DNA of 31,687 nt from Burkholderiales bacterium (GCA_025935595.1 JAICUZ010000002.1:1-31687); one strand, 5' to 3'. Numbered from the stretch's first letter, positions 12,820 through 21,665 are shown. Numbers and translations are program-made. Notes: generated by a model not told the origin, from the letters alone.

Positions 12820-13642
12820 CCGCGCGGCTCGTCGCGATCGGCGTCCAGCCGTCGTCGTCGACCAGGACGACGCGAACCCGTGCCGGGCGACCGCGTAGGC
12901 GGATCTCGGCCTCGGAGACATAGTCGAGCCGCGCGCGCGCGATGGGCCACCAGCCGAACCGCTCCCGCAGGTATTCCTCGACGAGGAGCGGGGCGTAGGG
13001 CTTGCTCGGCGTGACGCTGACGTCGACGCCCGTTCGCGTCGGCCGGACCTCGACCTTGCGCACGCCGACGATCATCCGCCTGACCTCGCTGACATCCGTG
13101 CCGACGGCCGCCCGGTAGTCGCCGGTCGCGCGTGCCGGGATCTCGGCGCGCCAGGTGCCGTTCGCGCTCGGCTTGACCGTCGCGATCGTCGTGAAGCGTG
13201 AGCCGGCGACGCGTTGCTCGATGCGAATGCGTTGCGACGAGTCGGCTGTGAGGCCCGTGAACTCGACCCGATCGCCGACCGGAACGGCCGCGGTCGGAAG
13301 CTCTCCGAGGATCACGCGCCGGACGTCGATCTCCCCGACGATGCTGCTGTGGATCGTGCAGTGGTACTGGTAGGTGCCCGGCTGGTTGAAGGTGAAGTCG
13401 AAGCGGCCGCCCGGGCCCAGGTGGCCGGAGTCGAACACGCCGGTGTCCGAGGTGACGGTGTGTGTGCGCTGGCTGACGTTCGACCATCTCACCGTCTTGC
13501 CGGGCAGGACGTCGAGCTGCGACGGGCCGTAGGCGGAGAACTGGACCGCCACCTCCTCCGGCTTGGGCTTGGTTGCGCCGCCCGCCTGCGCGACGACGGC
13601 GAGGGTCGCGAGCAGTGCGGCAAGCCCGGCCGCCGCTCTCAT
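12806..13642 (-). CDS. Secreted cupredoxin-like protein with extra C-terminal domain
   Basis: This 278-residue protein has a signal peptide (1-20) followed by a plastocyanin-like domain (about 30-110) and a second beta-rich domain (about 110-278). Type 1 copper ligands visible are His61 (RTHTVTSD), Cys95 and His98 (YHCTIHSSIVGEI). The axial position, usually Met in the HPGM-type element, is Ile101, which would give a three-coordinate site as in fungal laccases, or loss of copper. The C-terminal part has no recognised function. It is the last gene of the copper operon; its ATG overlaps the multicopper oxidase stop as ATGA. It probably carries electrons or copper outside the membrane. Confidence 0.82.
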   Translation of the reverse strand: MRAAAGLAALLATLAVVAQAGGATKPKPEEVAVQFSAYGPSQLDVLPGKTVRWSNVSQRTHTVTSDTGVFDSGHLGPGGRFDFTFNQPGTYQYHCTIHSSIVGEIDVRRVILGELPTAAVPVGDRVEFTGLTADSSQRIRIEQRVAGSRFTTIATVKPSANGTWRAEIPARATGDYRAAVGTDVSEVRRMIVGVRKVEVRPTRTGVDVSVTPSKPYAPLLVEEYLRERFGWWPIARARLDYVSEAEIRLRGRPARVRVVLVDDDGWTPIATSRAVSLR

Positions 13643-14673
13643 GTCGACACGCGGTAGATGCCGATCATGCCGTGCATCATGTGATCCTCGACGTGGCAGT
13701 GGTAGAGCCACGTCCCGGGCGCATCCTCCCGCCAGCGGATGCGGAAGGACTCGGCCGGCCCGACGGTCTGCGTGTCGCGCGCGACGTTCCCGGAGGTCAG
13801 CCAACGATGGCCGTGGACGTGGAACGTGTGGAAGTCGGAGCCCATGGCCATCACGTCCCACTGCACGAGGTCTCCCACCTTCGCGTGGAACACGGGCGTG
13901 TTTCCGACGTACGCGCGGCCGTCGATCGTCATGAACTTTCCCCACGGCGCGAAGACGACCTCGAACTCGCGGTCGGGAGCGCGTTCGTGGCGTCCGAGGA
14001 TCGAGAGCATGCCGTACATCCCGCCCTCGATCGAGTCGTGCATCGACGGCGAATGGTCGTGATACGGCCACACTCCGGCCGAGTCCTTCCCGGCGGTGAG
14101 CCGATACGTGTAGGTCTGCCCGGGGAGCACGTCTGCGTCGCGTCCGGAGAAGCCTGGGACGTAGGCGCCGTCGGAGCTCGGCGCGTAGTGGACGCCGTGG
14201 AAGTGCATCGAGTGCGGTTGATGGCGCAGCGTGTCCATGTTCTTGAAGTGGATCCGCAGTCGGTCCCCGACTCGCGCCTGGATCAGCGGGCCTGGAATCA
14301 GGAGCCCGTCGGCGCTCGAGTTCGGCGCGTTCGGAAGCGGCTTGCGCCAGTTCGCGCTGTAGCGGCGGTAGACGACGGTGCGGAGGACGGTCTGTGCCGT
14401 CGGCAGCGTCGTGGCCGTCGTCGACGGCATGGGCATGCTCATCTTCATGTGCGTGTCCATCGCGTCGTGGCCGTTCGGCGCGATGTTCCAGACCACGGGC
14501 ACGGCGGCGACCCAGTAGTCGATCGTGCGACCGCCGTCCGAGGCGCCGCCGGCCCACACTCGATAGATGCCGAAGGCCGCGAGGGCGAGGACGCCGGCCA
14601 CGACCAGCGACCTCGCCCCTCGACGACCGACAGACGGGAGTCTCAGGTGACGTTGACCTCGGCCTGCATCCAC
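13639..14673 (-). CDS. Multicopper oxidase with membrane-anchor or signal segment and Met-rich patch
   Basis: This protein of up to 344 residues has all four copper-binding motifs: HFHG (157-160), YHDH (204-207), HTFHVHGH (282-289) and HCHVEDHMMHGM (325-336). The last contains the Cys-His pair linking type 1 and trinuclear sites and an axial Met. An N-terminal hydrophobic stretch (about 22-40) after RRGAR is a signal or anchor. Next comes a His/Met-rich patch with four Met in KMSMPMP plus nearby His, a pattern seen in cuprous oxidases such as CueO-like enzymes. Likely activity is oxidation of Cu(I) or phenolics with O2. The start is uncertain: GTG 14673 (overlaps the cupredoxin gene by 31 bp), CTG 14646 or GTG 14601 are possible. 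Confidence 0.88.
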   Translation of the reverse strand: MDAGRGQRHLRLPSVGRRGARSLVVAGVLALAAFGIYRVWAGGASDGGRTIDYWVAAVPVVWNIAPNGHDAMDTHMKMSMPMPSTTATTLPTAQTVLRTVVYRRYSANWRKPLPNAPNSSADGLLIPGPLIQARVGDRLRIHFKNMDTLRHQPHSMHFHGVHYAPSSDGAYVPGFSGRDADVLPGQTYTYRLTAGKDSAGVWPYHDHSPSMHDSIEGGMYGMLSILGRHERAPDREFEVVFAPWGKFMTIDGRAYVGNTPVFHAKVGDLVQWDVMAMGSDFHTFHVHGHRWLTSGNVARDTQTVGPAESFRIRWREDAPGTWLYHCHVEDHMMHGMIGIYRVST

Positions 14674-15209
14674 GGGTGGATCAGGCACATGAAGTACAGC
14701 TTCGTGCCGGCCGGAGCCGTCACCTTCAGGTCGATCGACTCGCCCTTCTTCCCCTTGCCGGTGACGCCGGAATCGCCCGGGCGGTCGACCAGCGGCGGCG
14801 TCTTCTGTCCGACGCCGTTCTCGAGGTACTGGAACTTCGGTGGCGCGTTGCTGTTCGGGTCGGCACCGTGCGCCTTCCCCAGCTTCTCGCAGATCTTGCA
14901 CTGGAACAGCGCCGCCAGAGTCCGCGGTTCGTCCTTCCTCGCGAGCACCGTGAAGGTGTGCGGGCCTTCGCCGGCCGCCATGTTCACGATGTGGAGCGTT
15001 CCACCCGACTTGACCGAGTAGACGTCCTTGTTCCAGCGCAGCGTGTCCTCGACGAACCGGTTGATCTGGAACTTCGGCGGCCCCTGGACCGCCTTGATCG
15101 TCGTCACCGCTGCACTCGAGTGCTGACCGCCGGCGAGCGCTGCGCTAGCCACGACCATTGCCGCCGCGAGACTCGCGGCAGCCCAAAGCAGAACCTTCCG
15201 TAGAAGCAT
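14643..15209 (-). CDS. Secreted cupredoxin with CxxC insertion
   Basis: This 188-residue protein has a signal peptide (1-27) and a cupredoxin fold. A complete type 1 copper set is visible: His84 (GPHTFTV), Cys175, His178 and Met181 in FMCLIHPWMQAEV. Between the first and last ligands sits an insertion with Cys104 and Cys107 (FQCKICEKLG), which may form a disulfide or a second metal site. It is the first gene of the copper operon, upstream of the multicopper oxidase, for which it could be the electron donor or acceptor. An AAAGGGA Shine-Dalgarno lies about 5 nt before the ATG at 15209. No copper-sensor gene is adjacent. Confidence 0.88.
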   Translation of the reverse strand: MLLRKVLLWAAASLAAAMVVASAALAGGQHSSAAVTTIKAVQGPPKFQINRFVEDTLRWNKDVYSVKSGGTLHIVNMAAGEGPHTFTVLARKDEPRTLAALFQCKICEKLGKAHGADPNSNAPPKFQYLENGVGQKTPPLVDRPGDSGVTGKGKKGESIDLKVTAPAGTKLYFMCLIHPWMQAEVNVT

Positions 15210-15363
15210 CCAATCCCTTTCCGGCCGACCCCGGCCAACCTCGGAAAAACGGCGAGCAACGGCGCCCGCCTCGACATGTCATACCGGACTCGCGCCGTCG
15301 GTTCAAGACGGTTGTGCTTCGGCGGCTGCCCTGGTATGAACCCCAGGAGGCGCTGCGGCCGCG

Positions 15364-17688
15364 ATGAGGAGAGCTCCGAGGATGAGACGGGCCGGCCTGG
15401 GAGTCATCGTCACGCTCGCCGTCATGCTCGCGGGCGCGTCGGCTGCGAGCGGAGACGGGAGCCAGGTGATCGCCGCGGGCACCTCTGACACGAACCTGCC
15501 GACCGAGACGGTCTGGCCGGGCTCGCAGAACCCCCCGTACATCTGCTGCTGGAACCAGCAGGGGCAGTACGTGACGTTCGCGTTCACCACCGTCGCGGGC
15601 TCGACGAACCTGGCGCTGCGGTACAGCGCCGGCAGTGGAGTCGCTTATCGCAAGCTGGAGCTCGACGGCGCCGTCTGGGTCGCGAAGCAGACGTTCCCTG
15701 CGACCCCGAACTGGAGCACGTGGACGACGCTGACGTTGAACACGTCTCTTGCTGCGGGGGCTCATACGTTGAAGGTGTGGTTCGACGCGACCGCCGGCTC
15801 AGCCGCATTCATCAATCTGGACAATCTCACCGTCACGTCGGTGCCACCGCCGCCACCGCCGGTTGTCGACGTCGCGTTGGGGTACGCGGACGGAGCCGCC
15901 GGCCTGACGCCCTGGTCCGGGTCGGCCAACACGCTGTTCATCGGAGAGCCGCCGCAATGCTGCCTCACGCATGGGCCGGACAACGGCGCATCCGGGTATG
16001 ACGCCGGCGCGCTCGAGATCACGAATGGAGGAACGTCGTCGTTCACGCTCGGTGCGGTGACGGTCGACTTCGGCGGCGGTTCGAGCCCTTCTCATTTCGA
16101 CCTCTGGGGCGGCGGCACGACAGGCAAGCTGCCGCAGACCGTCGCACCGGGAGCCCATGTCGTCCTCACGATGACATCGCACTTCAACTTCGACACGTCC
16201 GATCTCTTCGGCGAGGCGTGCCATCTCAACTCCGGCGTCGTGCCCGTCGTCCACGTCACCATCAACGGGGCGACGACCGACTATCGCGACGACGGTCAGA
16301 TTCTGAACGCCGACGGCGCCGACCTCGCGTCATGTCCCGGCGACGTCTCCGAGCTGGTCCCCTTCACAACGGTGACGCCGGGCGACCAGCCGCCCGCAGC
16401 GCCCGTGAACGACGTTCCGCCCGCCGTCAAGGGGGTCGCGATCGAGGGTCGCGTCATGAGTGGCTTCGCCGGCGGTTGGCGCGCGAGCCCACCCCCGAGC
16501 CTCGCCCTGCACTGGCTGAGCTGCGACTCGGCAGGCGGCAATTGCACGCCGATCGCAGGCGCGACCGGCCCCACCTATCGCCCGGCCGGAGACGATGTCG
16601 GGAAGACCCTCCGTTTGCAGGTCACCGGCTCGAACGCCTCGGGGACGTTGATCGTCGCGTCGACGGCCACCCCGGCGATCCAGTCGGGCCCCGCGGTCGC
16701 GCAGCTCGGCGACACGTCGACCGGTTCGACGAGCGTCTTCTTCACGGGCTCGACCACCGAGCAAGGGTCGATCTTCACGGCGGGTGAGAACGGCACGTCA
16801 TCGGACTTCGAGTTCTTCGCCCGCGGAGCCGGCAACACACAGACGTTCACGCCGAAGGTCTACAGCGCCACGAGCGGACAGAAAGGCACGCTTCTCGCCA
16901 CCGGTTCCGCGGTCACCGTGCCGAAAGGCGCCGACGGCCAGTGGTATGTATCGAGCCTCGGCGGTCTCGGCCTGACTGCGAACACGCCGTACTACCTGGC
17001 GCTCATCGCAACGCCCGCTGTCTTCAACGGCACGTACGTCGGCGCCGAGACCAGCGGGGAATTGGCCGTGTTCCTCGACTACGCGCCGAGCGCGGGCAGC
17101 CCGCCGGGGAACACCGCCCTGCCGGCAATCACCGGAACCGCACAACAAGGTCAGACGTTGACGGCGTCGACCGGCACGTGGTCGGGCAACCCGTCGTCGT
17201 TTGCCTACGAGTGGCAGGACTGCGACACGGCCGGTGCCAACTGCGCCGCGATCGCGCAGGCGACGCTGTCGACCTACAGCCTCGCGAGCACCGATGTCGG
17301 CGACACGATCCGTGTCGTGGTGACCGCGACGAACGGCGCCGGCTCGACACCCGCCACGTCGGCGCAGACCGCCGTCGTGCAGGCGGCGCCTTCCGCGCCC
17401 GTCAACACCGCACTCCCCGCAATCACCGGCACGGCGCGGCAGAACCAGACGTTGACCGCGTCACGAGGATCCTGGACCGGCAGCCCTACCTCGTATGCCT
17501 ATCAGTGGCTGACGTGCAACTCGGCCGGCGCGGCCTGTGTCGCCGTCGGCAGCGCGACGGCGTCGACGCTCCGGCTGACGGGCGGCATGGTCGGTCACAC
17601 GATCTGCGTCACGGTCACGGCGAAGAACGCAAGTGGCTCCACCTCTGCCACCTCTGCCGCTACGGCCGTCGTGCTGAAGCAGAAGTGA
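15364..17688 (+). CDS. Large secreted modular protein with CBM-like and Ig-like modules
   Basis: This 774-residue extracellular protein has a signal peptide (about 1-30). The N-terminal domain (34-158) resembles CBM6/CBM35 carbohydrate-binding modules, with a paired-Cys ICCW. A PPPPPP linker leads to a second domain (about 168-330) with another CC pair (PPQCCLTHG). Next are a diverged Ig-like module (about 350-440), a beta-sandwich region (about 445-575) and two closely similar Ig-like modules of about 98 residues, each opening NTALPAITGTA. The same module occurs in the GH99-like gene nearby. The likely role is binding of or adhesion to glycans; no catalytic motif is seen and there is no LPXTG anchor. 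AGGAGG lies 13 nt before ATG 15364; ATG 15382 has a better-placed AGGAG and may be the true start. Confidence 0.85.
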   Translation: MRRAPRMRRAGLGVIVTLAVMLAGASAASGDGSQVIAAGTSDTNLPTETVWPGSQNPPYICCWNQQGQYVTFAFTTVAGSTNLALRYSAGSGVAYRKLELDGAVWVAKQTFPATPNWSTWTTLTLNTSLAAGAHTLKVWFDATAGSAAFINLDNLTVTSVPPPPPPVVDVALGYADGAAGLTPWSGSANTLFIGEPPQCCLTHGPDNGASGYDAGALEITNGGTSSFTLGAVTVDFGGGSSPSHFDLWGGGTTGKLPQTVAPGAHVVLTMTSHFNFDTSDLFGEACHLNSGVVPVVHVTINGATTDYRDDGQILNADGADLASCPGDVSELVPFTTVTPGDQPPAAPVNDVPPAVKGVAIEGRVMSGFAGGWRASPPPSLALHWLSCDSAGGNCTPIAGATGPTYRPAGDDVGKTLRLQVTGSNASGTLIVASTATPAIQSGPAVAQLGDTSTGSTSVFFTGSTTEQGSIFTAGENGTSSDFEFFARGAGNTQTFTPKVYSATSGQKGTLLATGSAVTVPKGADGQWYVSSLGGLGLTANTPYYLALIATPAVFNGTYVGAETSGELAVFLDYAPSAGSPPGNTALPAITGTAQQGQTLTASTGTWSGNPSSFAYEWQDCDTAGANCAAIAQATLSTYSLASTDVGDTIRVVVTATNGAGSTPATSAQTAVVQAAPSAPVNTALPAITGTARQNQTLTASRGSWTGSPTSYAYQWLTCNSAGAACVAVGSATASTLRLTGGMVGHTICVTVTAKNASGSTSATSAATAVVLKQK

Positions 17689-17701
17689 CGACACAAGCCT
17701 C

Positions 17702-19408
17702 TTAGGCCGCGGCGATCCACACCTTCAGCGAGCGGCCGTCGGGTGCCGGGACTTTTAGGCGGTCGACGTAGCCCCTCGACTTGAGGGCGGACTCGAGCAG
17801 CGCGGTGGTGAGTTGCGGCCCGTACTGCTTCCCGGTGCCCGTCGCCGTGATCACGGCCTTCGGCGCGTCGCGTTGCAGCAGCGCTCGATACGAACCGGTC
17901 GTGTCGACGCCACCGGTGTCGACATAGCCGAAGTCGCCGCCCTCGTGGTAGATCCGATAGAAGGCAAGCCGGAGAGCGCTTGCGTTCAGCAACGCCTCGT
18001 CCGGCGCAAGCCGTGTGCTCGGATCGGGTGGGCCGAGTGCATGAAGAGACATCGCAAGCCGCCGATACATGGGCGACCAGCCCTTGTCGGCGTCGGCAAG
18101 CCAATGGGTCGGCGGGCCGAGGTCGTAATCCGCGTTTGCCGCCAGGTTCTGGTGCAGATAGCCCTCGCCGTTCCCGACCTGCAACTGACCGATCAGCGGA
18201 AGCGTCACGACCGACGGACGGGAGATTGGCGAGATGACGTCGGTCTTCATCGCGAAGTTGAAGACCGAAACGATGACGAAAGCGGTGGCGAGACCGGCCC
18301 TCAGGCTCGGCGGCGACTTGAAGCACGCGATCACGGCGAGCGTCACGAGCGGCGGCAAGAGCGGGACGACGAACCCGGTACCTGCGTTGCGTGTCGAGCT
18401 GAGAGCGAGATAGCCCTCGGCGACGACGAGCGCCGGAACGATCGCGGATGACCGAGCCGCATCGCCGAGCATGCGGCGCCCGAACACCGGCCGGCGCCGG
18501 GCGAGCCCGGCTAGCGGGACCGCGAACGACAACAAGATGAGTACGGCGAGCGGCAGGTACAGCGAGCTGTTGACGGCGCCGACAGCGACACGGGTCCAGT
18601 AATGGACGCTGAACGGCGACGAGCTCGGGCCGTACTGAGAACTCGCCGAGCCATACCCGGCGCTGCGCAGATAGTCCGTGATGGGCCGCCAGCTCGTCGC
18701 GTACCAGACGAGGCTCGTTCCCGCCGCAGCGGCTACGGCGAGCGCGAGATTGGGTAGCCGTCGGCGGACTGCGCCGTCGGCGACGAGCATCCATAGCCCG
18801 GCGACGAGCAGCGACGGCACCAGCGCCAGCATCATCGTGCGCGACAGAAGCGCGAGGCCGAGCGCGACTCCCCACGCGATCGACCAGGACCGGCTTCGCA
18901 GCCGGTCTGTCCTGACGAGCAGGTACGTGGCGAGCGTCAGCATCGCGGTGCTGGAAATGACCATGTGGTACGTGCGCGTGAAGTCGGTGATCGCCGGGAT
19001 GGTCCCGACGACGAGGGCCGCAAGGAGGGCCGCTTCGTCGCTCCCGCCGAGTCGGCGCGTGAGGCCGAAGGTCGCGCCGATCAGGACCGCGAGGAAGAGG
19101 AGCTGGGCCGCCATCGAGGGAATCGTCCGGCCGGCGCCCCAGACGAGCTCGAGTACCGCGGTTGTCCCGGGCAGAAGCGGTGGCGCCCAGCCCTCGTGTT
19201 GAAATGCCGACCAGAACGCGTGGGGTCCCTGCGCCCGCAGCGAGTCGTGCAGGAAGAACGAAAACTGCAGGTACCCCGACTCGTCGATATCGAGCGGGAA
19301 CCCCTGCCGAAACCGGAGAAGCCACCAGACGTCGGTCGCGCCAAGCGCCGCCAACAGCGCGACGACGCCTTTCCACCCGCTGAGGGCCGTCGCCGCAGTC
19401 CGCGTCAT
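17702..19408 (-). CDS. GT-C-type membrane glycosyltransferase (ArnT/PMT-like)
   Basis: This 568-residue polytopic membrane protein has about ten hydrophobic segments and a soluble C-terminal part. The first extracytoplasmic loop holds DIDESGYLQF (40-49), the acidic motif of GT-C transferases that use a polyprenyl-phosphate sugar, and FTRTYHMVISS lies in a later loop. Such enzymes glycosylate proteins, lipids or wall polymers on the outer face. Acceptor and sugar are unknown. It lies between two secreted carbohydrate-related genes, convergent with one and downstream of the other on the same strand (43 bp gap). No Shine-Dalgarno precedes the ATG; TATCGT 7 nt upstream may be a leaderless promoter -10. 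Confidence 0.85.
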   Translation of the reverse strand: MTRTAATALSGWKGVVALLAALGATDVWWLLRFRQGFPLDIDESGYLQFSFFLHDSLRAQGPHAFWSAFQHEGWAPPLLPGTTAVLELVWGAGRTIPSMAAQLLFLAVLIGATFGLTRRLGGSDEAALLAALVVGTIPAITDFTRTYHMVISSTAMLTLATYLLVRTDRLRSRSWSIAWGVALGLALLSRTMMLALVPSLLVAGLWMLVADGAVRRRLPNLALAVAAAAGTSLVWYATSWRPITDYLRSAGYGSASSQYGPSSSPFSVHYWTRVAVGAVNSSLYLPLAVLILLSFAVPLAGLARRRPVFGRRMLGDAARSSAIVPALVVAEGYLALSSTRNAGTGFVVPLLPPLVTLAVIACFKSPPSLRAGLATAFVIVSVFNFAMKTDVISPISRPSVVTLPLIGQLQVGNGEGYLHQNLAANADYDLGPPTHWLADADKGWSPMYRRLAMSLHALGPPDPSTRLAPDEALLNASALRLAFYRIYHEGGDFGYVDTGGVDTTGSYRALLQRDAPKAVITATGTGKQYGPQLTTALLESALKSRGYVDRLKVPAPDGRSLKVWIAAA

Positions 19409-19451
19409 GCGCGGAACGATATGCCGGAACTGGGACGCGTCGATCGACGCG

Positions 19452-21026
19452 CTACGGCGCGGGGATCGTGGTGTGGAGCGCGTCGAGATACGTGCCGTAG
19501 CCGGACGACGACGCCCAACTCGACGACGATTCGACCGACGACGACTCGTACCATTCGTCGAACGTGGTCACGAGCTGCCAGTCGGCTTTGCTCGCGACCA
19601 TGTCGGCCACGTTCTTCTGCCAGCGCACCGGATCGCGGGTGAGCTGGGGGGTGGCGTCGTTGGGCCCCCAGAAGCCCGGCGAGATCGAGAAGTACTGGTT
19701 CCCGGTCGCCGTCGACGCGGATTCGCGTGCGGCCGGGAAGTACTGGTGCCAGGAGTCCGGCTGGTCCGGCGTCTGCTGGTAATAGTTGAAGACCTTCAGG
19801 TTGAGATAGGCGGCGTTGCCGATCAGCGCGTTCGCGGACAGGTAGCGCTTGACGAGCGCCTCGCCGGTGCCGTCGAGCCCGCTGTACTGGCCCGGGCTGT
19901 AGACGAAGACGACGAACTTCCCGTTGACCTTCAGGTAGGCAGGGCTCGTCGCGAGGTTGTCGCGGATGTAGGCGAGGTCCGACGCGATCTGGGACGGCGT
20001 GAGCGATTCGTACGCCTCCCGCTCGTAGTAGACACACCACTTGACGGGGCTTCCCATCGCCACGGTCTGCGCGAGGAGCGCCTTCAGGTTGGTGTCTCGC
20101 GGGTCCCCCGGGGCGTACCACGAGGAGATCCCGGCGTTGAGATGTGCATATTCGAACGCCCTGATGTGAGCCTGCTGGACGGCGGGGTCGTTGCTCATCT
20201 CCCAACCGAGCGACGGCGTGTAGTGGGACGTCCACGGTTCGTTGTACCAGGGGTAGTAGAACGCGGCTCTGATCGGGAACGACGGTTGGTCGGTGACCTG
20301 CGATGCAGGCGCCACCGGAGCGGTCGCGGCCGACGTCGCGGTCGTCGCGCCCGCAGAGTTGGTTGCGGTGACGACGACGTCGATCGCATGGCCGACGTCA
20401 CCGGCGCCGACGAGATACGTCGTGCCGTTCGCGCCGGTGATCGACGTGCATGCGGTGCCCGACGCGTTACAGGCGCGCCACTGGCGCTTGTAGGTGAGCG
20501 GCGTGGTGCCGTTCCATGTTCCGCTCGAGCTGGCGAGGGACACACCGACCTGAGCCGTGCCGGAGATCGCAGGCGCGCTCGCGCCTGACGGCGCGACCGC
20601 GGGAGGCGTCCCGCCAGAAGATTGCGTGATGGACGTAGTCGGAGCCGAGACCGCGGTCGTCGCTCCGTTCTGGTTGATTGCGGTCACCGACAACCGAAGC
20701 GCGGCGCCCGCGTCCGACGTCGCGGCCGTGTATTGCGCGCCGCCCGCCGCTGCGATGGGGGTGCACGAAAGACCGTTCGGGTCGCAGCGCAGCCACTGGG
20801 AGCTAAATGAGATTCCCGGCCCGCTCCAGGAGCCCGTCGTCCCGGTCAGCGTCTGGCCGACGACGGGACTTCCGCCGATCGTCGGCAAGGCCGTGTTCTT
20901 CGGCGGCTGATGGCCTTGCCCCTTCGAACTACCACCTCCGCTCGCAGCGGCCGAGGTCAACAGCACCACGACGACCGCACCCAGAATCGAGGCCAGGCGA
21001 AGCCCAGCAAGGCGGCGGGAGCGCAT
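19452..21026 (-). CDS. Secreted GH99-like glycoside hydrolase with two Ig-like modules
   Basis: This 524-residue protein has a signal peptide (1-30), two Ig-like modules (about 42-135 and 148-240) and a C-terminal domain (250-524). That domain opens RAAFYYPWYNEPW and later has WYAPGDP, VYYEREAY, KFVVFVYSPGQY and TTFDEWYES, consistent with the TIM barrel of GH99/GH71-like endo-mannosidases and related proteins. It probably cleaves an alpha-linked mannan or similar polymer outside the cell. The acidic residues in EREAY and FDEWYE are candidates for catalysis, but I cannot align them with certainty. The Ig-like modules match those of the large secreted protein 2 kb away, suggesting recent module sharing. 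Confidence 0.8.
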   Translation of the reverse strand: MRSRRLAGLRLASILGAVVVVLLTSAAASGGGSSKGQGHQPPKNTALPTIGGSPVVGQTLTGTTGSWSGPGISFSSQWLRCDPNGLSCTPIAAAGGAQYTAATSDAGAALRLSVTAINQNGATTAVSAPTTSITQSSGGTPPAVAPSGASAPAISGTAQVGVSLASSSGTWNGTTPLTYKRQWRACNASGTACTSITGANGTTYLVGAGDVGHAIDVVVTATNSAGATTATSAATAPVAPASQVTDQPSFPIRAAFYYPWYNEPWTSHYTPSLGWEMSNDPAVQQAHIRAFEYAHLNAGISSWYAPGDPRDTNLKALLAQTVAMGSPVKWCVYYEREAYESLTPSQIASDLAYIRDNLATSPAYLKVNGKFVVFVYSPGQYSGLDGTGEALVKRYLSANALIGNAAYLNLKVFNYYQQTPDQPDSWHQYFPAARESASTATGNQYFSISPGFWGPNDATPQLTRDPVRWQKNVADMVASKADWQLVTTFDEWYESSSVESSSSWASSSGYGTYLDALHTTIPAP

Positions 21027-21127
21027 GGCCCTGATATCGCGTCTCTGCGACCGCGCTTGATCCCACCTTCAAGTGACTCCGCCTGCGAGTCGCCTCGCGC
21101 AGCAGTGCTTACGCGGGGCCGGGTGCT

Positions 21128-21430
21128 CTACGTGTCGAGGTCGAACGCTGCGTCGATCGCATCGGTGAGCTTGGCTTCTTGCTCGTCGAGGAGGTGCCCG
21201 ATCTGTCGTCCGAGAGCGGTGTCGGGAATCGTGGTGACGTGGTCGCAGGCGACGACGCATCGGTCCTCGAAGCCGTTTGCGGGACCGAGGGGCACTTCGG
21301 TCGAGAGGCCGCGGATCGTGGTCGTGATCGGCGCGACGGTCACCGTGTTCATGTGAGGCCGGACGACCTCGCGCGTCAAAACGAGCACCGGACGCGACTT
21401 GTCGAGTCGCGCCAGGTAAATCGGGCGCAT
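21128..21430 (-). CDS. mazF: MazF/PemK-family endoribonuclease toxin
   Basis: This 100-residue toxin has the MazF fold signature: MRPIYLARLDKSRPVLVLTRE at the start (positions 1-21), then VTVAPITTTIRGLSTEVPLG and a C-terminal helix. MazF enzymes cut single-stranded mRNA at short motifs and are held inactive by the cognate antitoxin. The ATG overlaps the antitoxin stop (TGATG), the usual coupled order of antitoxin then toxin. The N-terminus is slightly shorter than classical MazF, which begins with a GDI-type strand before the RP-VLV segment, as in many actinobacterial members. It appears intact even though its antitoxin looks damaged. Confidence 0.88.
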   Translation of the reverse strand: MRPIYLARLDKSRPVLVLTREVVRPHMNTVTVAPITTTIRGLSTEVPLGPANGFEDRCVVACDHVTTIPDTALGRQIGHLLDEQEAKLTDAIDAAFDLDT

Positions 21431-21665
21431 CAGCGGTCGGCCGGAAGCCGGGCGGCGTGCTCGGCCAGACCCTCGAGCTCCGGGTCGGGGCCGGTCGCGG
21501 CGAGGATCTCGGCGTCGCGGACGGCTGCCATCCGTCGCCGCTCCCGTTCGAGCGCGCGCGTCACGACAGCCGCACGACTGCGCTCCCTCCCGCTGCCTAC
21601 GATCTCGTCGACGAACTCCACCAGCTCGTCATCCAGGCGAACCGCGATCTGCCCGGCGACGACAT
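21430..21665 (-). pseudogene. MazE/CopG-like antitoxin, probable 1-nt frameshift near its start
   Basis: The readable part (GTG 21621 to stop at 21430, 63 residues) is a ribbon-helix-helix antitoxin: EFVDEIVGSGRERSRAAVVTRALERERRR followed by a toxin-binding tail. In the same frame the homology clearly continues upstream as QIAVRLDDELVEFVDE, the DNA-binding beta strand, but no ATG, GTG or TTG exists in that frame. An ATG at 21665 with AGAGG upstream lies one frame off. One extra base near 21648 would give MSSPGQIAVRLDDELV, a normal N-terminus. Either a true deletion, a sequencing error, or use of a non-standard start (CTG) explains this. If shortened to 63 residues, it would lack DNA binding but keep the toxin-neutralising tail. 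Confidence 0.65.

Noticed and set aside
11151..12923. Plus-strand 590-codon open frame spanning msrA and the SCO1 gene
   Set aside because: It runs antisense to msrA and out of frame with the SCO1-like gene; no recognisable domain.
15279..15339. TCATACC and GGTATGA inverted pair between the cupredoxin and the CBM-like gene
   Set aside because: Seven-base arms 47 nt apart are not rare by chance, and no promoter element lines up with them.
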